Of a stretch of DNA of 64,000 bases, positions 1 to 9,108 are shown piece by piece. This DNA is from G963663525 sp963663525. Lineage in GTDB: Bacteria > Myxococcota_A > SURF-8 > G963663525. Position numbers and translations under genes: made by a program. Under the pieces are notes generated by a model that was not told the DNA's origin, searched no databases, and saw nothing but the letters and a program-made list of their open reading frames with translations. The first letter of the stretch is position 1; each line of letters opens with the position of its first letter. Location of the stretch: the NCBI GenBank assembly GCA_963663525.2, contig CAXXHC010000004.1:62001-126000 (forward strand), given 5' to 3'.

Positions 1-204
1 GCATGTATCCCCCTCAACGTCTTGATTTTCAACTGCTTTTTGTTCTCCGGAGTCGGTCCCGGTATCGAGCGAGGACAACGAGATCCCCGGCATGGTGAAT
101 CCGCATTTGCGGCACACCAGGATCCCCATATCATCGCCGCAGGATGCACATCCCCGCCACTCGGCCAACCCGGAACAATGTGGACATGTTACTTCGATAG
201 GCAT
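1..204 (-). CDS. zinc-ribbon protein, partial (3' end outside window)
   Basis: Reading leftward from ATG at 204 the frame stays open for 68 codons to the window edge. A near-perfect Shine-Dalgarno (AGGAGG) sits 8 nt upstream of the ATG, which fixes the start. The visible part has three CxxC pairs (CPHC, CASC, CRKC), the layout of a double zinc ribbon, then a Ser/Asp/Glu-rich stretch. The fold suggests a metal-binding adaptor or nucleic-acid-binding protein, but no family can be named. It points the same way as the phage-like gene train to its right and is separated from it by the toxin-antitoxin pair. Confidence 0.6.
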   Translation of the reverse strand, partial: MPIEVTCPHCSGLAEWRGCASCGDDMGILVCRKCGFTMPGISLSSLDTGTDSGEQKAVENQDVEGDTC

Positions 205-237
205 AAGATAACCTCCTGTAATGCTTGTTGTTTTTTA

Positions 238-259
238 TCGTCCAAGTCGTCTTGGACGA
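238..259. repeat. perfect inverted repeat in the leader of the zinc-ribbon gene
   Basis: TCGTCCAAG, a TCGT loop, then CTTGGACGA form a 9-bp perfect stem about 20 nt upstream of the Shine-Dalgarno of the leftward zinc-ribbon gene. Neither side has a proper T-run, so it is not a standard terminator. It may be an operator or a leader hairpin. Confidence 0.5.
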
Positions 260-381
260 GATGTTCGCCAACCCCGAATCCCCAGTTTTCGCGAGCTTGC
301 AAAGATCGAGTTAGCGTCTTTAACGAGCTTTTTTTCGCGCTTTTCACGAAACGAAGCCAAGTGACCGGATTCGTTTCGATA

Positions 382-410
382 TTGATTGTGTTTACGGGTC
401 GTGGTATCTT
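382..410 (+). promoter_or_regulatory. possible sigma-70 promoter for the toxin-antitoxin pair
   Basis: TTGATT and TATCTT are separated by 17 bp and lie 23 bp before the antitoxin ATG. Each box matches four of six consensus bases. This is a by-eye prediction only. Confidence 0.3.
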
Positions 411-433
411 GAAACTGCAAAGGAGGTGGACCC

Positions 434-646
434 ATGATAACCACCGAAGAGTTGATGAAAGCCATGGAAAATTTGCCGGAGAAGGAATTGGAACGAGTGA
501 AACTCCGAGCCGACGAATTGATCCGAGCAAAGAAACCCAGCCCCCCTCCCAAACGGGGAGAACGCATTCGCGCCTTGGCCGGACGCTTCGACCTTGGAGA
601 ATGCTTGAAGCCCGATTGGGATCGCGAAATGCTGTACGAGGACTGA
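434..646 (+). CDS. antitoxin-like protein of a VapBC-type pair
   Basis: This is a 70-residue charged protein with a strong Shine-Dalgarno (AAAGGAGG) 6-7 nt before ATG. The N-terminal half is a predicted helix rich in Glu/Lys (TTEELMKAMENLPEKELERV). The C-terminal half carries the Arg/Phe/Trp-containing tail typical of small antitoxins that wrap a PIN toxin. The stop lies 4 nt before the PIN-domain start, so the two genes are almost certainly co-transcribed and the short upstream partner would be the antitoxin. No classical AbrB or PHD signature is obvious, so the assignment rests on context and size. The pair is transcribed against the flanking phage-like genes, as is common for addiction cargo. 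Confidence 0.6.
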   Translation: MITTEELMKAMENLPEKELERVKLRADELIRAKKPSPPPKRGERIRALAGRFDLGECLKPDWDREMLYED

Positions 647-650
647 GCGC

Positions 651-1082
651 ATGATGTTTATCGACAGCAACGTACTTGTTTCGCTTTTCATCTCTTCCGC
701 TCCTTTTCACAAAAGAGCTGCTGCTTTCTTCGATACCTTGATCGACTCCGGGGAGTCCGTGGTGATTTCGCCGCAGGTCATCATGGAATCGTTCCGGGCC
801 ATGACCCACGAAAAGATCTTTCCGGATCGGGTCAACGCCGCCCAGTTTCGTGAAGTGATTATCGATTTCCTCACCGACCCTGCGGTGGTTCTGGTAGGAC
901 CGAACAGAAAAACAGTCGATCTCGCTCTTTACGCTGCGGAGAAAAAGGACATTCGTTCTTCGACGATTTACGACTACCAGCTTTACGGCACCATGCTTGA
1001 ACACGGAATTACGAAGATCGCCACGTTCAACGTGAAGCATTTTCGGGGGTTGGAAGGCATCGAGCTGGTCGAGATTCCCTGA
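651..1082 (+). CDS. PIN-domain ribonuclease toxin, VapC-like
   Basis: This 143-residue protein has PIN-domain landmarks: an N-terminal FIDSNVLV with Asp5, Glu46 in VIMESF, and a C-terminal acidic site around Asp108 followed by LEHGITKIATFNVKHF, the usual end of VapC-like toxins. The family members are Mg-dependent RNases that cleave tRNA or rRNA. Two consecutive ATGs (651 and 654) are possible starts. The gene directly follows its likely antitoxin with a 4-nt gap and ends 3 nt before the converging stop of the HGG-motif gene, which is tight packing. Length and residue layout look intact. Confidence 0.8.
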   Translation: MMFIDSNVLVSLFISSAPFHKRAAAFFDTLIDSGESVVISPQVIMESFRAMTHEKIFPDRVNAAQFREVIIDFLTDPAVVLVGPNRKTVDLALYAAEKKDIRSSTIYDYQLYGTMLEHGITKIATFNVKHFRGLEGIELVEIP

Positions 1083-1084
1083 CC

Positions 1085-1690
1085 TCATTTCCCACCGTCC
1101 TTTTCAGATTCGCTTTTCACTTCCACCACATCCACATCGATCACCTCCGGATCCGGTAGCGCTTGAACCGTGTCACTTTCCATTCCCAACCGTTGTGCTT
1201 TCATGAACAAAGCAGCGACGACCTCGGCAGGGGAATTGCCGGTGGATAAGGAGGTGTCTTTCGACTCCCTTGTCACCTGAAGAGCCTTCAACTCCCGGTG
1301 AAGAAGTCGGTGCAAGATGTCCAGAGCGTCCGGCGGCGCTCCTTTGGTCACGGCGGTCTGCCATTTCGTTTCAAGAACGGCCAGTCGCTCCAATGCCCTC
1401 CGGTCAGTGACCGAAGGATTGGGGACGTCTTTCAGATACTCGTCCAAGTAGGTTTCGTAGATCGGCTGCTCTTCCGGCAACAGTCGGGGAGAGTAAGCGC
1501 CGTGCTTCGCGGCGTTACGATTGCCCTTGGGAGCGTGGGCCGTCTTCGGTTTTTTGGGCATCTTCTTCGGACGCCCGCCCGCTCCGTGATAATGGCAAAC
1601 GTCGTATCCGGGGACCGCCCAATTCTTGCAGCGCTCGCCGCTTTGCTTGCTTTTCGCCTTGCATTGCTTTTTTTCGATTTTTTCCGTCAC
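1085..1690 (-). CDS. phage-type HGG-motif protein, possibly terminase small-subunit related
   Basis: This 201-residue protein starts with a Cys/His block (CKAKSKQSGERCKNWAVPG, then CHYHGAGGRPK and GNRNAAKHGAYS). That arrangement is widespread in small phage proteins encoded near terminase genes and often annotated as terminase small-subunit or DNA-packaging related. The middle is helical and the C-terminus is acidic. It is the last gene of the leftward train before the VapBC pair. No terminase large subunit lies in the window, so the packaging role is inferred from family resemblance. The Cys/His pattern may bind zinc. Confidence 0.5.
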   Translation of the reverse strand: MTEKIEKKQCKAKSKQSGERCKNWAVPGYDVCHYHGAGGRPKKMPKKPKTAHAPKGNRNAAKHGAYSPRLLPEEQPIYETYLDEYLKDVPNPSVTDRRALERLAVLETKWQTAVTKGAPPDALDILHRLLHRELKALQVTRESKDTSLSTGNSPAEVVAALFMKAQRLGMESDTVQALPDPEVIDVDVVEVKSESEKDGGK

Positions 1691-1729
1691 TTTTAGCCTC
1701 GCATTCCTGAAAAATCCATGAGGTTCCTG

Positions 1730-2011
1730 TTATTTCTCGTCCCCATCGCCCCCCGCAGGCAGGCTCGTCGCGGACTCGTTCAAAATCCGTCTGACGTGTC
1801 GCACGCTGAGGCATAGTTTTTTGGCGATTTGCTTATTGCTGAGACCTTCATCCCGAAGCAGCCTGACATAGTCGTTTCGGGAATCCCGATCCACAGGATC
1901 CTCGATGGGAAACCAGGCCAGCTTGCCTTCCAGATATTCCAGGACTTGAATGTACAAATTCCTGGGCAAGACAAACTTGGCGTTGACATAACGTCGATCT
2001 CTCGGTTTCAT
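1730..2011 (-). CDS. CD3324-like helix-turn-helix protein
   Basis: This is a 93-residue protein. The start at 2011 is chosen because its ATG overlaps the stop of the upstream gene (TAATG), a sign of translational coupling. An in-frame ATG 21 nt earlier also exists. The N-terminal part (LPRNLYIQVLEYLEGKLAWF) resembles the CD3324 family. The C-terminal half holds a clear helix-turn-helix, LSNKQIAKKLCLSVRHVRRI. Such proteins are small DNA-binding regulators common in phages and mobile elements. The target is unknown. Confidence 0.55.
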   Translation of the reverse strand: MKPRDRRYVNAKFVLPRNLYIQVLEYLEGKLAWFPIEDPVDRDSRNDYVRLLRDEGLSNKQIAKKLCLSVRHVRRILNESATSLPAGGDGDEK

Positions 2012-2349
2012 TACAGCATCCTCAAGGCCCAAAACTCTTCCAGAAGTTCCAGAAACTCATCCAGACGCATGCTGGCCACGGCGGGTTCCCGGTCGTCCTT
2101 CGTAACGGCCAGAATCCATTTCCCTTTCGGTTGGGCTTCTTCGGCCTGTTTCAGCGCCGCTTTGATGTTGGTACGTTTTCCCCGTTTGGCCTCGATCCAG
2201 AACAGAGCCGAGGTGACATCGGGACAATCGGCACCGTCGCGATATTGAAGTCCACGGTGGATATCGTCGCCGGGACAGATTTCTCGAAAACGACGGGCGA
2301 CTTCCCTCTCCCAGTTGTGTCCTTTGCTTCTCGATCTTCGTCCGCTCAT
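2011..2349 (-). CDS. PD-(D/E)XK endonuclease, Holliday-junction-resolvase-like
   Basis: This 112-residue protein has the small-nuclease layout: SKGHNWEREVARRFRE near the N-terminus, then an Asp-containing strand (DCPDVTSALFWIEAKRGKR) carrying the E-x-K catalytic signature, and a final helical segment. Archaeal Hjc-type resolvases and phage restriction-type nucleases share this arrangement, and either cleaves branched or modified DNA with Mg. The start overlaps the preceding stop by ATGA, so it is part of a coupled run with its neighbours. A role in resolving replication or recombination intermediates of this element is likely but inferred. Confidence 0.6.
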   Translation of the reverse strand: MSGRRSRSKGHNWEREVARRFREICPGDDIHRGLQYRDGADCPDVTSALFWIEAKRGKRTNIKAALKQAEEAQPKGKWILAVTKDDREPAVASMRLDEFLELLEEFWALRML

Positions 2350-2990
2350 GATGGTGTGTCCTTTCCGGTCGTACCTGTGAAGTTGAAGGTTTCCTGAAAC
2401 TCCCTGGTGGGCATTGGTGTGGAAACCGGGTTGCTAGTCTGGCGTTGAGGTTTGTTGGGTCTGGAAACGGATTTCCCCACAGCTTTTGACATGGCATTTC
2501 GTTCCCAAGGTTCCAGTTTGCAGATGTTGGAAACGGTGCTGCCGGGAAAAGCGATCAGGATGCGAATGATGTCGTTCATCGTTTCCGGGGTAAATTCCAC
2601 CCGGTCGGACCTGCCGGTCTTTTCCGCCACCATGAAAACCGTCCCGGCGGGCGTGGTAATCTCCCAATCATTCCCTTCGCTACGAAAGCGTTCGATCTCC
2701 TCTGGGGTCAGTTCTCGAAGTCGAGAGGAATCACTTGGTTGTGGGAGGGCATGTTCCACGCTGTAGTGCTTGAAAGATTCAAGATGGAGTTTGTAGTAAA
2801 CTCTAAGGGCTTTTTTGTATGCCGCCACATCTCCCTTGGCACGAAAGGCATGTAGTTTTTCCAGAACATCGGCCAGGGCATCTTCGAACCCCGAATCGGG
2901 TCGGGAGATCCATTCCATCGCCTGGGGTGTTGGGGCGTGTTTGGCGATTTCGACCATGGTGATCTTCCAGAGGCGGTCAAACTCAGACAT
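2346..2990 (-). CDS. unknown protein of the replication module
   Basis: This is a 214-residue protein. The start at 2990 is preferred over an ATG 18 nt upstream because GGAGGTGG lies just before it. The sequence is mainly helical, has an alternating charged segment around residues 35-70 (ALADVLEKLHAFRAKGD), and a central beta-like part (WEITTPAGTVFMVAEKTG). No family is recognised. It follows the repeat-rich gap at 3.0-3.35 kb and overlaps the resolvase-like gene by ATGA, so it is likely an accessory replication or recombination protein. That inference rests on position alone. Confidence 0.55.
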   Translation of the reverse strand: MSEFDRLWKITMVEIAKHAPTPQAMEWISRPDSGFEDALADVLEKLHAFRAKGDVAAYKKALRVYYKLHLESFKHYSVEHALPQPSDSSRLRELTPEEIERFRSEGNDWEITTPAGTVFMVAEKTGRSDRVEFTPETMNDIIRILIAFPGSTVSNICKLEPWERNAMSKAVGKSVSRPNKPQRQTSNPVSTPMPTREFQETFNFTGTTGKDTPS

Positions 2991-3009
2991 GAGCCACCTC
3001 CAAGACACG

Positions 3010-3350
3010 AAATTTTAGGGTTACGGTTTTGGTTACGACTTTTAAACATAAACCGTAACTCAATATCTCCAATGATATCAGTGGGTTAGTTCTTAAAAAC
3101 GCCCCGGTTACGAGGTTACGGTTTTGTTTTTGGGTGTTGAGAGCTCGTGAGGAAGAAAAAAACGCCTCGCGTATACGCGTGTATATATATAAAAAATAAA
3201 TATAAATATATTTCCTACCTAAATAAAAGCGTAACTTCCGTAACCACGGGGGGGAGGCTGTGGCTAACCCACCAGTATCATTGGAATTTTCACGGTTACG
3301 GTTTTTGCCGCAAAAAGCGTTACCGGTTACGGTTTTTCCGTAACTTTCCA
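3010..3350. other. repeat-rich, AT-rich gap; candidate replication origin or control region
   Basis: The non-coding stretch between the primase-helicase gene and the next gene contains at least five copies of GGTTACG, usually extended to GGTTACGGTTTT (near 3019, 3031, 3105, 3114, 3293 and 3324), plus inverted copies (AACCGTAAC near 3051 and CCGTAAC near 3338). An imperfect 22-bp inverted repeat, 19 of 22 matching, pairs 3068-3089 with 3264-3285. Between its arms is a very AT-rich tract (3178-3220). Iterons plus an AT-rich segment next to a primase-helicase are the classical look of an iteron origin. It could equally be an operator array. Confidence 0.45.
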
Positions 3351-3382
3351 CCGGATTTGGGCTCTGAACGGCTTCTGGAAAT

Positions 3383-6300
3383 TTAGAACGGTGGTTCATC
3401 GTCATTCTCCTGATGCAAAAATTCCGAGTCGTATTCGCGTTCGTAGTCGTCGGGATTGAAGGGACACCCACCCTGGTAATCGGTTTCGCGCTTGGGAAAT
3501 GCGTCGAAATCGAGCGATTCGCATAGGGCGTCAAGACTCAATTCAATCATTCGAGCCGACCTGCCATTCGATTTGATGATCTTTCCCATGTCCGTCACGT
3601 ACCCACCGCGCTGGAAAGACTCCCGCATTTGCCTGCGGATAGCGTTGTGATCGAGGACCTCGCCGTCGTATCCGGTGCGGCGAACGTGTTCGAGAAAGGC
3701 GGAGTGGCAGGAACGAAAGTGGATGTAGAGCTTGTCGGGAGCCGTATCCCGGTAGGCGTAATGAATGCCTTCCTTGATCTGACCCGTGCGAGCCAGAACG
3801 GAGAGCATTTCAATGAATTGGTCCAGACCGCTTTTGACTCCGGATTCACCTTCCAGGAGATCGTCCAGCATGTGGGTCACGGCCTGGTGGACATCTTTTT
3901 CACCAAACCCAAGTTCATCCTTGGAAAGCCCGATGTGCTCCCCGTAGGCTTCGTATAATTCCAACCCAACCATCATGATGGAAAGGTTCTCCACGAGTCT
4001 CACAGGGACATCTCGCGTACCCTTGACAGCGTTCACTGCACTCGTTGCTCGTTTCTCCGCATTACTCCAAACCTGCATGGGATCCACCGACAGGCTCCAG
4101 GCGATGTAAGAAGGAGTAAATCCGTTGAGTTTCAGGGAACGTAGTTTGTTGTACGCGACCGTGCATTCAGGATGGTCCTTGATGGTATTTTTATTGGGAT
4201 TGACCGAGAGAATACGTTCAAGGATCGCCGGGACGTTGGGACGAGTTTCACCGGCCATGACGAGTGGTGCTTGGAGATGGTAGCTGGTGATGGATTTATT
4301 GGCATTTCCACGCGTTTCTTCCTCACCGGAGTAGATCCGTCGCATCAGTCGCAGAACCGAATCCAGCCGAAACTTCGGCATGTCGTGAGGCTTGAATTCA
4401 TCGACAAAGACGGGAATGCCGTTGGTGGCGGACAGCAGGCGCAGGAAGGAGAAATCCGTCTGGGTGGCGGAAAACGGTTCCGCGCCGTCGATACCGAACA
4501 AGGGCCAGAAGATATTGGATAGTAAAGATGTTTTGGTCGACCCCTGAGTGCCCCACAAAAACAAGATGGGGAAACGGTCGATGATGCGTTGCCTGCGAAA
4601 CCGTGCTTTCATCACTGTAGCGAAGAACCAGCCGATGGTCGGCAGCAGTACGGGGAGCTCGTTGACCTTGGGAAGCAGCTCATAGACCTGGCGGGTGAGT
4701 TCTTTGGTATCACCATCCGGTATATAATTGTATTGAACCTTACGTGGCAGGGGATTGTGGTCATCCACGAAGACAATGTCGGAATCCTCGACCTTTCCTT
4801 GGTCGCTCAACACACCATCGGCCACGGCCCAGAGATCTTGTTTGCCATCATGGAGATATCCCAGCACGGTGGTTCCGCGCATTTCGGGAAGATCCTCTTC
4901 GCTGATCAGGCGCAAGAGTCCCTGGATGTTGTTGTCACTGCCCGACCATTGGCAGTCGTAGGATGGCAGTGCTCGAATAAAACTCTGCTTGGTGGTAAAG
5001 GCGGAGCGATTGAAACGCTGGTCGGGAAAAATCCGTCCTTTGCGGGTATGGAGGTCGGCGAGGATGATTTCATCGCTCTGTTCGAACTCCCCGCTGTGGG
5101 CGAGACGGATGCGCTCTTTGGGTTTGACGATGAAAGAGGAGATGACCCTGCGTTCCACTTCGCCGTTTTCGTTGAGATGGTCGCTGTCCAGGTAATAGAG
5201 ACGCTGGTAAGGATCCTCGAAAATCTCCCCATGAAACACATCCCGGATGGCCGGTTTGTCGTGGTTTTTTTCCCGTTTTCGCCGAACGAGGGTCTGCACG
5301 CTTTTCTTGGAATCGCCGATGGGGATGCCGTGACATGTACGAAGTTCCTCGTAATAGATCCGGCGTTCGCCTTCCAACATGGTGGCCAGGTGGTCGTAAA
5401 ACTGAAACAGTGCTTTGGTTTTATCGGCCAGATCCCCGTCCTTGGGAATAGCAGCCAAAAGATCGTCCGCTTTCTTGGGAGCGGTCAATTCCCGTCTGGC
5501 GAAGGAGACCGGTGCGATGATATGTTTACCGCAACCGCCCTTGGGACAGACGGTGGAACCATCGGCGATGATCTGCTGGCAGGTGATGGGTCCGGATGAT
5601 TCTTTCAGGTGCTCGATCTTTTTGTCGGTGTCGGCAGCGTCGTAGCGGGAGGAGTCTTTGGCGGAATACTCATGAATCAGCGTGTTTCCACCTTCGAAAC
5701 GGCAGAAGTTGCTGATCATGTCTTTCCATAACGGTTCGGTGACGCTCGTTGGGTGTTCCCCACACCAGCGGAGAAATGCGCAGTTTTCGACGACCTGGTC
5801 GACTCCCTGGAGCAGTCCTCCATCCGGGTTTATGCCATAGTTCTCGACAGGCAAGGTGGAAGGATCGACGCCGGGTGGCAGTCCTGCTTGCGACTTGGAT
5901 GACGATCGCGTCGGATTTTTCGTCAAATCGATTTTCCAGTCCGCCGCCAGTTCATCGAGCTTGGACTCGGGGCAGATCAGGTCGCCGCCATTGTCCATCT
6001 GTGCCGCCAATTGGTGGACCAGCTTCACCTGTTTTTTCTTGTCGTAGGCTTTGAGATCGTTTTCGGGATCAACGAATTTCGAACCGCCACGTTTGGTGAA
6101 CCGTCCCGAGAGGGGAACGAGGATCAGATTGCCGAGATCGTCGGGACCGGACAAAGAATCCTGATGGGGAAACATCCGATCGTAGGAGGAATGATGCTGA
6201 TGCTCTTCACCTACGAGTTGTGCTTCCTCCAACACGGCTTGAAACACCCGTCGAACCTTGAAAGCGGCGATCGGATGTTGGAAAAACACCCAGACATGAA

Positions 6301-6823
6301 ACCCCTTGGCGGACTTGGAGCTTTCCACAAGATGTGGAATCTCAAGCGTTTCCATGGTTTCATGAAGTTGCACTACATCGCGACCGGCATCCTTGTGGGG
6401 ATCTTTTTGACCCTCCTCGTCGTGATCGTCGAAATCGAAGGCGACGAGCCATGTCGCGTTATGCAATACAGTCTGCTGGCCTTGTGCATCGTCGACCGCA
6501 ACGTCCGGAACGAGGGGATACACCCCCAGGGGTGTTTTTCCTTCGAAATGCTTGAACACATCCTCGACACCGATGGTTTTGTATTGGCGGTTCGAGCAAT
6601 CCCGACAGCCACGTTCCGGGCCGCGATAATGACGGGAGTAGGGACAACGCTTGGAGTCGAACTTGTGTTCGCAACTGAACGCGTAACCCGAACCGCCGTC
6701 TTTTCGTGGGTACCAGGTGGCGAAGACATCGTTGCGACCTCGATAAAAAACCTTGAGAAAATCCTTGGCCAGAGCCAGGTATTTTTTCCGGTGGATCATT
6801 TTGTTCACTGGACGATGACTCAT
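3383..6823 (-). CDS. primase-polymerase/helicase fusion (AEP-type, TOTE-like primase)
   Basis: This 1146-residue protein opens with a Cys/His cluster (residues 51-76), then an archaeo-eukaryotic primase-like core with acidic D-F-D at 130-132 (VAFDFDDHD) and the S-x-K-G-x-H element near 169-178 (SSKSAKGFHVWVFF). This combination matches the primase domain found in TOTE-type elements. A second Cys cluster follows at 415-431. The C-terminal half is a P-loop ATPase (GTQGSTKTS, 758-766) with a Walker B-like VFVDEF, as in phage and plasmid replicative helicases. It probably initiates replication of the element. The start overlaps the RecD2-like stop by ATGA. No missing catalytic residue is apparent. 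Confidence 0.75.
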   Translation of the reverse strand: MSHRPVNKMIHRKKYLALAKDFLKVFYRGRNDVFATWYPRKDGGSGYAFSCEHKFDSKRCPYSRHYRGPERGCRDCSNRQYKTIGVEDVFKHFEGKTPLGVYPLVPDVAVDDAQGQQTVLHNATWLVAFDFDDHDEEGQKDPHKDAGRDVVQLHETMETLEIPHLVESSKSAKGFHVWVFFQHPIAAFKVRRVFQAVLEEAQLVGEEHQHHSSYDRMFPHQDSLSGPDDLGNLILVPLSGRFTKRGGSKFVDPENDLKAYDKKKQVKLVHQLAAQMDNGGDLICPESKLDELAADWKIDLTKNPTRSSSKSQAGLPPGVDPSTLPVENYGINPDGGLLQGVDQVVENCAFLRWCGEHPTSVTEPLWKDMISNFCRFEGGNTLIHEYSAKDSSRYDAADTDKKIEHLKESSGPITCQQIIADGSTVCPKGGCGKHIIAPVSFARRELTAPKKADDLLAAIPKDGDLADKTKALFQFYDHLATMLEGERRIYYEELRTCHGIPIGDSKKSVQTLVRRKREKNHDKPAIRDVFHGEIFEDPYQRLYYLDSDHLNENGEVERRVISSFIVKPKERIRLAHSGEFEQSDEIILADLHTRKGRIFPDQRFNRSAFTTKQSFIRALPSYDCQWSGSDNNIQGLLRLISEEDLPEMRGTTVLGYLHDGKQDLWAVADGVLSDQGKVEDSDIVFVDDHNPLPRKVQYNYIPDGDTKELTRQVYELLPKVNELPVLLPTIGWFFATVMKARFRRQRIIDRFPILFLWGTQGSTKTSLLSNIFWPLFGIDGAEPFSATQTDFSFLRLLSATNGIPVFVDEFKPHDMPKFRLDSVLRLMRRIYSGEEETRGNANKSITSYHLQAPLVMAGETRPNVPAILERILSVNPNKNTIKDHPECTVAYNKLRSLKLNGFTPSYIAWSLSVDPMQVWSNAEKRATSAVNAVKGTRDVPVRLVENLSIMMVGLELYEAYGEHIGLSKDELGFGEKDVHQAVTHMLDDLLEGESGVKSGLDQFIEMLSVLARTGQIKEGIHYAYRDTAPDKLYIHFRSCHSAFLEHVRRTGYDGEVLDHNAIRRQMRESFQRGGYVTDMGKIIKSNGRSARMIELSLDALCESLDFDAFPKRETDYQGGCPFNPDDYEREYDSEFLHQENDDEPPF

Positions 6824-9108
6824 GGTTCAGTCCTTCGAAGCCGGGCGGACAAGCGGGTAAAACGCCTGGCCTGGTCGGTGTTGCGAATGGCGATCGTGAT
6901 GGCTTTTTTCGATCCGACGAGAAAAACGGCGCGGCTGGCCCGAGTGATGGCAGTGTAGAAAAGGTTGCGTTGCAGCATCACGTAATGCGCGGCATGCAGT
7001 GGGATGATGACAGCGGGATACTCCGATCCCTGGCTACGGTGAATGGTGCTGGCCCAGGACAAAAGAAGTTCGTCATCGGCAGCCAGTGTCGTATAAGCCG
7101 ACACGGTTCCATTGGATCCACGATCCCCATCAAAGCGAACAATCACCAGATTCGGATGACGCACATACTCGATGATGCGACCCCGATCGCCGTTGAAAAC
7201 TCCTTGCTGTACAGGGGAATCTTTGTCATCAAACGCGTCCATCAAGTCGTCGATGGAATCCCCACCCATCGATTGGTGTATCACGCGGTCGCGATGGGTT
7301 TTCCACAGGGTTTCCGAGAACACCCGTCGATGGTAATTGTTGCGCCGTTGAATCACCCGATCGCCGACTTTGATGGAAGATCCGGGAATACGTTGTCCTC
7401 GACGATTCAACAACTCGGACGCGACGTGATTCAGATTTTCCACGCCGACGAGGGCTTTTCGGGCCGGACAGAGAATCTGAATATCGTTGCGAGGGTCGAG
7501 TCCGAGCTTTTCCGGCATGATGGTCAGGATCTTCTTGATCAACGCCACAATGCCTTGCTGGTCGTCCACGTAAGCGGTGAAGAAATCTCTTTTGTTGTCG
7601 GTGACTAACGGTTGTCCCTGGTTGACCCGATGGGCGTTGGTGACAATGGAGGAGGCTTCATCCTGGCGCAGAATGTCCGTCAATCGTACCACGGGACAGA
7701 TGCCGGAATCGATGATGTCGCTCAATACCGAACCCGCACCTACGCTGGGAAGCTGATCCACATCGCCGACGAAAATCAGCTGGGTTGTTTTTGGATCCAC
7801 CGCATCGACGAGGGCGTCCATTAGGGACAGATCCACCATGGAGGTTTCGTCGATAATCACCACCTCGGCATCGATGGGGTTCTTCGCATGAACGCGAAAA
7901 CCAATCTCCGGATGGTATTCCAACAAGCGGTGAATGGTTCTCGCCGGTCGCCCGGTTTGTTCGGATATGCGTTTGGCGGCTTTTCCCGAAGGCGCTGCGA
8001 GTTCGACCGTCGTGTCACCCAATGCCATCAGAAGTTTTTGCAGCAGGCTGGTTTTGCCGGTCCCCGGTCCGCCGGTGATGACCAGCATGTTGTGGTTCAT
8101 CGCGTGCTCGATGGCCTGACGTTGTTTTTTCACCAACCAGTTCCAATCGGTGTGGGTCAGTTGCGCCATCACGCGAAATCGAGGAGCCGCAGCGATGGAT
8201 TTCAACCCTTTCGCAACCCGCAATTCCATCTCGTACAAACGCGGCAGAAAGAGACACGCATCGTCACGAATCAGTTTTTCTTCATGGATTAAGGTTTGAA
8301 GCTGTTCCGAAGCCTGCTCGGAAGAGACCCCCAATGTGGCCGCCGCCTTTTTGCACAACACCCGTTCCGGCAAATGGCAATGACCGCCGGATTGAGAAGC
8401 ATCGATCAACGTGTGGAAAATCCCGGCACGGATGCGAAAAGGGGAGTTGAAATCAAAGGAAAGGCTGCGAGCAATGGTGTCCGACCGGGCAAAGGCGATG
8501 CCTTCTACCTTTTCGATCAAGCTGTAGGGATTTTTGCGAATCTTTTCTACGACCCGTAAACGATCCTCCACCGGGATGTCGCTGAGTTTTTCATACGTAT
8601 CGAAATCTTTGATAAAAGCGGCATACACTCTCCGCATCATGGACGGCGTAAGGTTGCAGCGGGAGAAAAACAGATCGGCCTCGTGGTCCCTTTTGATGGT
8701 CAACCAGGTGTCCCGCATCTTTTGGGCACGATCACGGGTAATTCCCCGGATGCGTTCGGCCACGTTGTCGGGATCGGACTCTAAAATCTCGAAAAACGTC
8801 TCGCCATAGGTGGTGAGAATCTCGGCGGCGATTTTGGGTCCTACATGCTTGAAATGCCGATCGAGATAACGCTGCACCCCGGAGAGGCCCGAGGGCAGGA
8901 TAGCCTCGCAAGTACGAAAACGAAACTGCTCGCCGAAGTTGGGGTGATGCTCCATTTTCCCTCGCATTCGCACATGATCGCCTTCGCGGATACCGGGAGA
9001 AAGCACACCCACCGCCTTGCGCCCACCGATGCTGCAGATCGACCACAGCTTGGGCGTTTGCTTGTGGATGGTGATCGCACCTTCCAGTTGCTCACTCCTA
9101 GCCTGCAT
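6820..9108 (-). CDS. RecD2-like ATP-dependent DNA helicase
   Basis: This is a 762-residue SF1B helicase. The N-terminal part has OB-like and helix-hairpin-helix segments (FKHVGPKIAAEIL), as in RecD2. The motor has Walker A GGPGTGKT at 346-353, Walker B DETSM, the motif VGDVDQLPSVGAG, and C-terminal STIHRSQGSEYPAV. RecD2 proteins unwind DNA 5'-3' and work in repair and replication restart. The start at 9108 is chosen because its ATG overlaps the preceding stop (TAATG) and the homologous region begins there. The longer frame upstream is out-of-frame shadow of the Lar-like gene. Length is normal for the family. Confidence 0.85.
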   Translation of the reverse strand: MQARSEQLEGAITIHKQTPKLWSICSIGGRKAVGVLSPGIREGDHVRMRGKMEHHPNFGEQFRFRTCEAILPSGLSGVQRYLDRHFKHVGPKIAAEILTTYGETFFEILESDPDNVAERIRGITRDRAQKMRDTWLTIKRDHEADLFFSRCNLTPSMMRRVYAAFIKDFDTYEKLSDIPVEDRLRVVEKIRKNPYSLIEKVEGIAFARSDTIARSLSFDFNSPFRIRAGIFHTLIDASQSGGHCHLPERVLCKKAAATLGVSSEQASEQLQTLIHEEKLIRDDACLFLPRLYEMELRVAKGLKSIAAAPRFRVMAQLTHTDWNWLVKKQRQAIEHAMNHNMLVITGGPGTGKTSLLQKLLMALGDTTVELAAPSGKAAKRISEQTGRPARTIHRLLEYHPEIGFRVHAKNPIDAEVVIIDETSMVDLSLMDALVDAVDPKTTQLIFVGDVDQLPSVGAGSVLSDIIDSGICPVVRLTDILRQDEASSIVTNAHRVNQGQPLVTDNKRDFFTAYVDDQQGIVALIKKILTIMPEKLGLDPRNDIQILCPARKALVGVENLNHVASELLNRRGQRIPGSSIKVGDRVIQRRNNYHRRVFSETLWKTHRDRVIHQSMGGDSIDDLMDAFDDKDSPVQQGVFNGDRGRIIEYVRHPNLVIVRFDGDRGSNGTVSAYTTLAADDELLLSWASTIHRSQGSEYPAVIIPLHAAHYVMLQRNLFYTAITRASRAVFLVGSKKAITIAIRNTDQARRFTRLSARLRRTEP

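Noticed and set aside
4589..5599. 336-codon rightward frame inside the primase-helicase gene
   Set aside because: Antisense shadow; the leftward frame holds catalytic primase and P-loop motifs.
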